Below, piece by piece: positions 61,085 to 64,000 of a DNA stretch of 64,000 bases. The stretch covers positions 5,704,001 to 5,768,000 of the forward strand of contig NZ_JAUSZL010000002.1 in the NCBI RefSeq assembly GCF_030817535.1, written 5' to 3'. This DNA is from Streptomyces sp. V3I8. GTDB lineage: Bacteria; Actinomycetota; Actinomycetes; Streptomycetales; Streptomycetaceae. The notes under the pieces are model-generated. The model made no database searches. It was not told where the DNA came from and saw only the letters and a program-made list of their open reading frames with translations. Each line of letters starts with the position of its first letter. Within the stretch, counting starts at the first letter, position 1. The translations under genes and the position numbers were made by a program.

Positions 61085-62524
61085 ATGACCACCTTCGTGG
61101 ACCGCGTCGAGCTGCACGTCGCCGCGGGTAGCGGAGGTCACGGCTGTGCCTCCGTCCACCGGGAGAAGTTCAAGCCCCTCGGTGGCCCGGACGGCGGCAA
61201 CGGCGGCCGTGGCGGTGACGTGATCCTGGTCGTCGACCAGTCCGTCACCACGCTCCTCGACTACCACCACTCCCCGCACCGCAAGGCCACCAGCGGCCGG
61301 CCCGGCGAGGGCGGCAACCGGTCCGGCAAGGACGGGCAGGACCTGATCCTGCCGGTGCCGGACGGCACGGTCGTCCAGGACAAGGCCGGCAACGTGCTGG
61401 CGGACCTGGTGGGCCACGGCACGACGTACGTGGCCGCGGAGGGCGGCAGGGGCGGTCTCGGCAACGCGGCGCTGTCCTCGGCCCGCCGCAAGGCGCCCGG
61501 CTTCGCGCTGCTGGGTGTCCCCGGCGGCATGCAGGACATCGTCCTGGAGCTGAAGACCGTCGCGGACGTGGCGCTGGTGGGCTACCCCAGCGCGGGCAAG
61601 TCCTCGCTGATCTCGGTCCTGTCGGCCGCGAAGCCGAAGATCGCCGACTACCCGTTCACCACCCTCGTCCCCAACCTCGGCGTCGTCACCGCCGGCTCGA
61701 CGGTCTACACGATCGCCGACGTACCGGGGCTGATCCCCGGGGCCAGCCAGGGCAAGGGCCTGGGCCTGGAGTTCCTGCGGCACGTGGAGCGCTGCGAGGT
61801 GCTGGTCCACGTGCTGGACACGGCGACCCTCGAGTCGGACCGCGACCCCCTCTCCGACCTCGACACGATCGAGGAGGAGCTGAGGAACTACGGCGGCGGG
61901 CTGGAGAACCGGCCGCGGCTGGTCGTCCTCAACAAGATCGACGTGCCGGACGGCAAGGAACTGGCCGAGATGGTCCGCCCGGACCTCGAGGCCCGCGGCT
62001 ACCAGGTCTTCGCGATCTCCGCGGTGGCCCACATGGGCCTCAAGGAGCTGTCCTTCGCCCTGGCCGAGCTGGTCGCGAAGGCGCGTGCGGCCAAGCCGAA
62101 GGAGGAGGCGACCCGGATCGTCATCCGCCCGAAGGCGGTCGACGACGCCGGCTTCACGGTGGTTCCGGAGGAGGACGGGCTGTACCGCGTACGGGGCGAG
62201 AAGCCGGAGCGGTGGGTCCGCCAGACCGACTTCAGCAACGACGAGGCCGTCGGGTACCTCGCCGACCGGCTCGCCCGTCTCGGGGTCGAGGACTCGCTGA
62301 TGAAGGCGGGGGCGCGGTCGGGCGACGGCGTCGCGATCGGTCCCGAGGAGAATGCGGTCGTCTTCGACTGGGAGCCGACCGTGATGGCCGGGGCCGAGAT
62401 GCTCGGGCGCCGTGGTGAGGACCACCGCTTCGACGCGCCGCGCCCCGCTTCGCAGCGGCGTCGCGACAAGCAGGCGGAGCGGGACGAGTCGGACGAGGAG
62501 TTCGACGAGTTCAACCCGTTCTGA
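61085..62524 (+). CDS. obg: Obg/CgtA GTPase
   Basis: 479 residues. Glycine-rich Obg fold (residues 1-158), G domain with GYPSAGKSS, the [11 protein letters not shown] switch, DVPGLI and NKID, then the C-terminal OCT domain (about 345-420) and an Arg/Glu/Asp-rich tail. Essential GTPase in ribosome assembly; in streptomycetes also linked to onset of differentiation. ATG behind GGAGGCAC. Confidence 0.97.
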   Translation: MTTFVDRVELHVAAGSGGHGCASVHREKFKPLGGPDGGNGGRGGDVILVVDQSVTTLLDYHHSPHRKATSGRPGEGGNRSGKDGQDLILPVPDGTVVQDKAGNVLADLVGHGTTYVAAEGGRGGLGNAALSSARRKAPGFALLGVPGGMQDIVLELKTVADVALVGYPSAGKSSLISVLSAAKPKIADYPFTTLVPNLGVVTAGSTVYTIADVPGLIPGASQGKGLGLEFLRHVERCEVLVHVLDTATLESDRDPLSDLDTIEEELRNYGGGLENRPRLVVLNKIDVPDGKELAEMVRPDLEARGYQVFAISAVAHMGLKELSFALAELVAKARAAKPKEEATRIVIRPKAVDDAGFTVVPEEDGLYRVRGEKPERWVRQTDFSNDEAVGYLADRLARLGVEDSLMKAGARSGDGVAIGPEENAVVFDWEPTVMAGAEMLGRRGEDHRFDAPRPASQRRRDKQAERDESDEEFDEFNPF

Positions 62525-62569
62525 CGGCCACCGTCCCGGGCCGCGGGAATCCACCGCGGCTCCGGCGGG

Positions 62570-62612
62570 GGCCCGTCGCGCGGTTCCCCGCGCCCCTTCG
62601 GGGACGCGGGGA
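62570..62612. repeat. Intergenic GC element forming a hairpin
   Basis: GTCGCGCGGTTCCCCGCGCC at 62575-62594, then CCTTCGGGGACGCGGGGAG, so the element itself gives a CCCCGCG/CGCGGGG hairpin between convergent obg and the ABC permease gene. Confidence 0.75.
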
Positions 62613-62639
62613 GGCCGCCGGTGCGGTGGGGCACGGTGC

Positions 62640-63425
62640 TCACTCGGGGTCCTGGCCGAACCGGGCCCTGGACCAGCGGTGGCCGAGGAGCGTCAGGGCG
62701 AGGCACCAGGCCAGGGCGATCCAGCCGTTGTTGCCGATCCCGGTGCCGAGGAGAAGTCCGCGCAGCGTCTCGATGGCGGGGGTGAAGGGCTGGTACTCGG
62801 CGATCGGCCGGAACCAGCCCGGCATCGAACCGAGCGGGACGAAGGCGCTGGAGACGAGCGGCAGCAGGATCAGCGGCATGGCGTTGTTGCTGGCCGCCTC
62901 GGCGTTGGGGCTGCTCAGGCCCATGCCGACCGCGATCCAGGTGAAGGCGAGGGCGACCAGTACGAGCAGCCCGAACGCCGCGAGCCATTCCAGGACGCCG
63001 GCACCGGTGGAGCGGAAACCCATGGCGACGCCCACCGCGCCGACCAGGACGACGCTGCCGACGGTCCGCAGGACGCTGCCCACGACATGGCCGAGCAGGA
63101 TCGAGCTGCGGTGGATGGCCATGGTGCGGAAGCGGGCGATGATGCCCTCGTTCATGTCGGTGGAGACCGAGACGGCGGTGCCGATGACGGTGGAGCCGAT
63201 GGTCATCAGCAGGATGCCGGGCACGAGGTACGCGATGTAGGCGGAGCGGTCGCCGCCGCCGATGCCCGCGCTCATGGTGTCGCCGAATATGTAGACGAAC
63301 AGCAGGAGCAGCATCACCGGCGTGAGCAGCAGGTTCAGGGTGAGCGACGGGTAGCGGCGGGCGTGCAGGAGGTTGCGGCGCAGCATCGTGGAGGAGTCGC
63401 GCACGGCCAGGGGCAGGGAACTCAT
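62640..63425 (-). CDS. ABC-2 type transporter permease (DrrB-like)
   Basis: 261 residues, six membrane helices, with the ABC-2 pattern LVPGILLMTIGSTVIG and the GFRSTGAGVLEWLAAF region, as in daunorubicin-resistance permeases. Exports drugs or other hydrophobic molecules with the ATPase encoded upstream. Its ATG overlaps the ATPase stop (ATGA), so the two are coupled. Substrate unknown. Confidence 0.92.
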   Translation of the reverse strand: MSSLPLAVRDSSTMLRRNLLHARRYPSLTLNLLLTPVMLLLLFVYIFGDTMSAGIGGGDRSAYIAYLVPGILLMTIGSTVIGTAVSVSTDMNEGIIARFRTMAIHRSSILLGHVVGSVLRTVGSVVLVGAVGVAMGFRSTGAGVLEWLAAFGLLVLVALAFTWIAVGMGLSSPNAEAASNNAMPLILLPLVSSAFVPLGSMPGWFRPIAEYQPFTPAIETLRGLLLGTGIGNNGWIALAWCLALTLLGHRWSRARFGQDPE

Positions 63426-64000
63426 CGGACGGTCTCCTCGGACTTGTTCGGCTGGGCGGACGCGGTGGACGCGGTGGACGCGGCGGACCTGGTGGCCGCG
63501 GTGGACCGGGCCGGTACGGAGGTGGCGGTGAGGGCGAAGAAGACGTCGTCGAGGTCCGGGGTGTGCACGGTGAGCTCGTCGGCCTCGATGCCGGCCGTGT
63601 CCAGCCGGTCGAGGATCGAGCGCAGGTCGCGCTGACCGCCGTCGCTGGGGAGCTGCAGGGCCAGCGCCTCGTCGTCCCGCGTCACCTCGTGCAGCGCGGA
63701 GGCGGCCGACCGGTACGCGGCCGGATCGGTGAAGCGCAGCCGTACGTGCCCGCCGGGGACGAGCCGCTTCAGCTCCCCGGCCGTGCCCTCGGCGGCGATC
63801 CTGCCGTCGTGGAGCACGGCGATGCGGTCGGCGAGTTCGTCGGCCTCCTCCAGGTACTGGGTGGTGAGGAAGACCGTCACCCCGTCGGTGACGAGTTCGC
63901 GGATGATGCCCCACATGGTGTGACGGCTGCGGGGGTCCAGGCCGGTGGTCGGTTCGTCGAGGAAGATGATCCGCGGGCCGCCGACCAGGGTCATGGCGAT
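63422..64000 (-). CDS. ABC transporter ATP-binding protein (DrrA-like), N-terminal part outside the window
   Basis: The visible 192 C-terminal residues begin at IAMTLVGGPRIIFLDEPTTGLD, which is Walker B and the D-loop; the Walker A region lies beyond 64,000. The switch His of other families is Gln here (LTTQYLEEAD), normal for the DrrA group. The C terminus contains the DrrA-type domain (ELTVHTPDLDDVFFALT) and a Thr/Ala/Ser-rich tail from GCGGTGGAC-type repeats. Partner of the permease downstream. Confidence 0.92.
   Translation of the reverse strand: MAMTLVGGPRIIFLDEPTTGLDPRSRHTMWGIIRELVTDGVTVFLTTQYLEEADELADRIAVLHDGRIAAEGTAGELKRLVPGGHVRLRFTDPAAYRSAASALHEVTRDDEALALQLPSDGGQRDLRSILDRLDTAGIEADELTVHTPDLDDVFFALTATSVPARSTAATRSAASTASTASAQPNKSEETVR

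Overview
The window looks like core chromosome of a Streptomyces. Support comes from very high G+C with strong third-position GC bias, many GTG starts, and a gene order typical of the genus: tig-clpP1-clpP2-clpX, valS-folC-ndk, mreB-mreC-mreD-pbp2-sfr, then two radical-SAM-linked genes and rne-rplU-rpmA-obg. The species assignment is inference. I see no rRNA, CRISPR array, insertion sequence or prophage.

Layout. 1-4,080: an AbiEi-like fragment, aminopeptidase N and a single-cysteine DsbA-fold protein. 4,084-10,832: a minus-strand sulfur-scavenging block with a SsuA/SsuC/SsuB-type importer, an LLM flavin monooxygenase, a TauD-like dioxygenase and a ROK regulator. It is preceded by two very short cysteine-containing leader ORFs. 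One (9319-9345) encodes MSCRTFCC behind a TTGACA promoter with no room for a leader. The other (10749-10832) resembles the actinobacterial RR[HY]VDL...CR leader class. A C-rich, G-poor transcript segment lies between the MSCRTFCC ORF and ssuA. Together these suggest cysteine-responsive attenuation and are the most interesting signal here.

11,077-25,540: bioY, a sortase-substrate-like protein divergent from a transmembrane Ser/Thr kinase, a frameshifted amino-acid permease, rpiB, a Nei-type glycosylase, and three secreted polysaccharide-degrading enzymes (GH64 glucanase, GH19 chitinase, AA10 LPMO) with a DasR-like site. These are followed by an Eis-like acetyltransferase, a membrane PP2C phosphatase, a CPA2 antiporter and an HD-domain protein. 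25,690-33,040: an acyltransferase with a coupled upstream ORF, two tRNAs, trigger factor and the Clp genes, with a ClgR-like box before clpP1.

33,128-46,381: a Pro/Gln-rich membrane protein, valS, folC, ndk and the mre/pbp2/sfr cell-wall cluster. An open extension follows the mreD stop codon and runs into the pbp2 start. 46,478-62,524: a CYTH-CHAD protein, radical SAM enzyme, HxlR regulator with divergent hydrolase, a Trp-rich 11-residue-repeat membrane protein, the DUF2344 protein, a large RNase E/G, a secreted phospholipase D-like protein, rplU, rpmA and obg. 62,640-64,000: a two-gene ABC exporter cut by the window end.

Running across the window are about a dozen copies of a GC-rich intergenic element (core GGGGCGCGGGGAAC), usually just 3' of genes. 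Many genes are punctuated by long perfect hairpins, and several start codons sit about 6-9 bases after a -10-like hexamer, suggesting leaderless transcripts.
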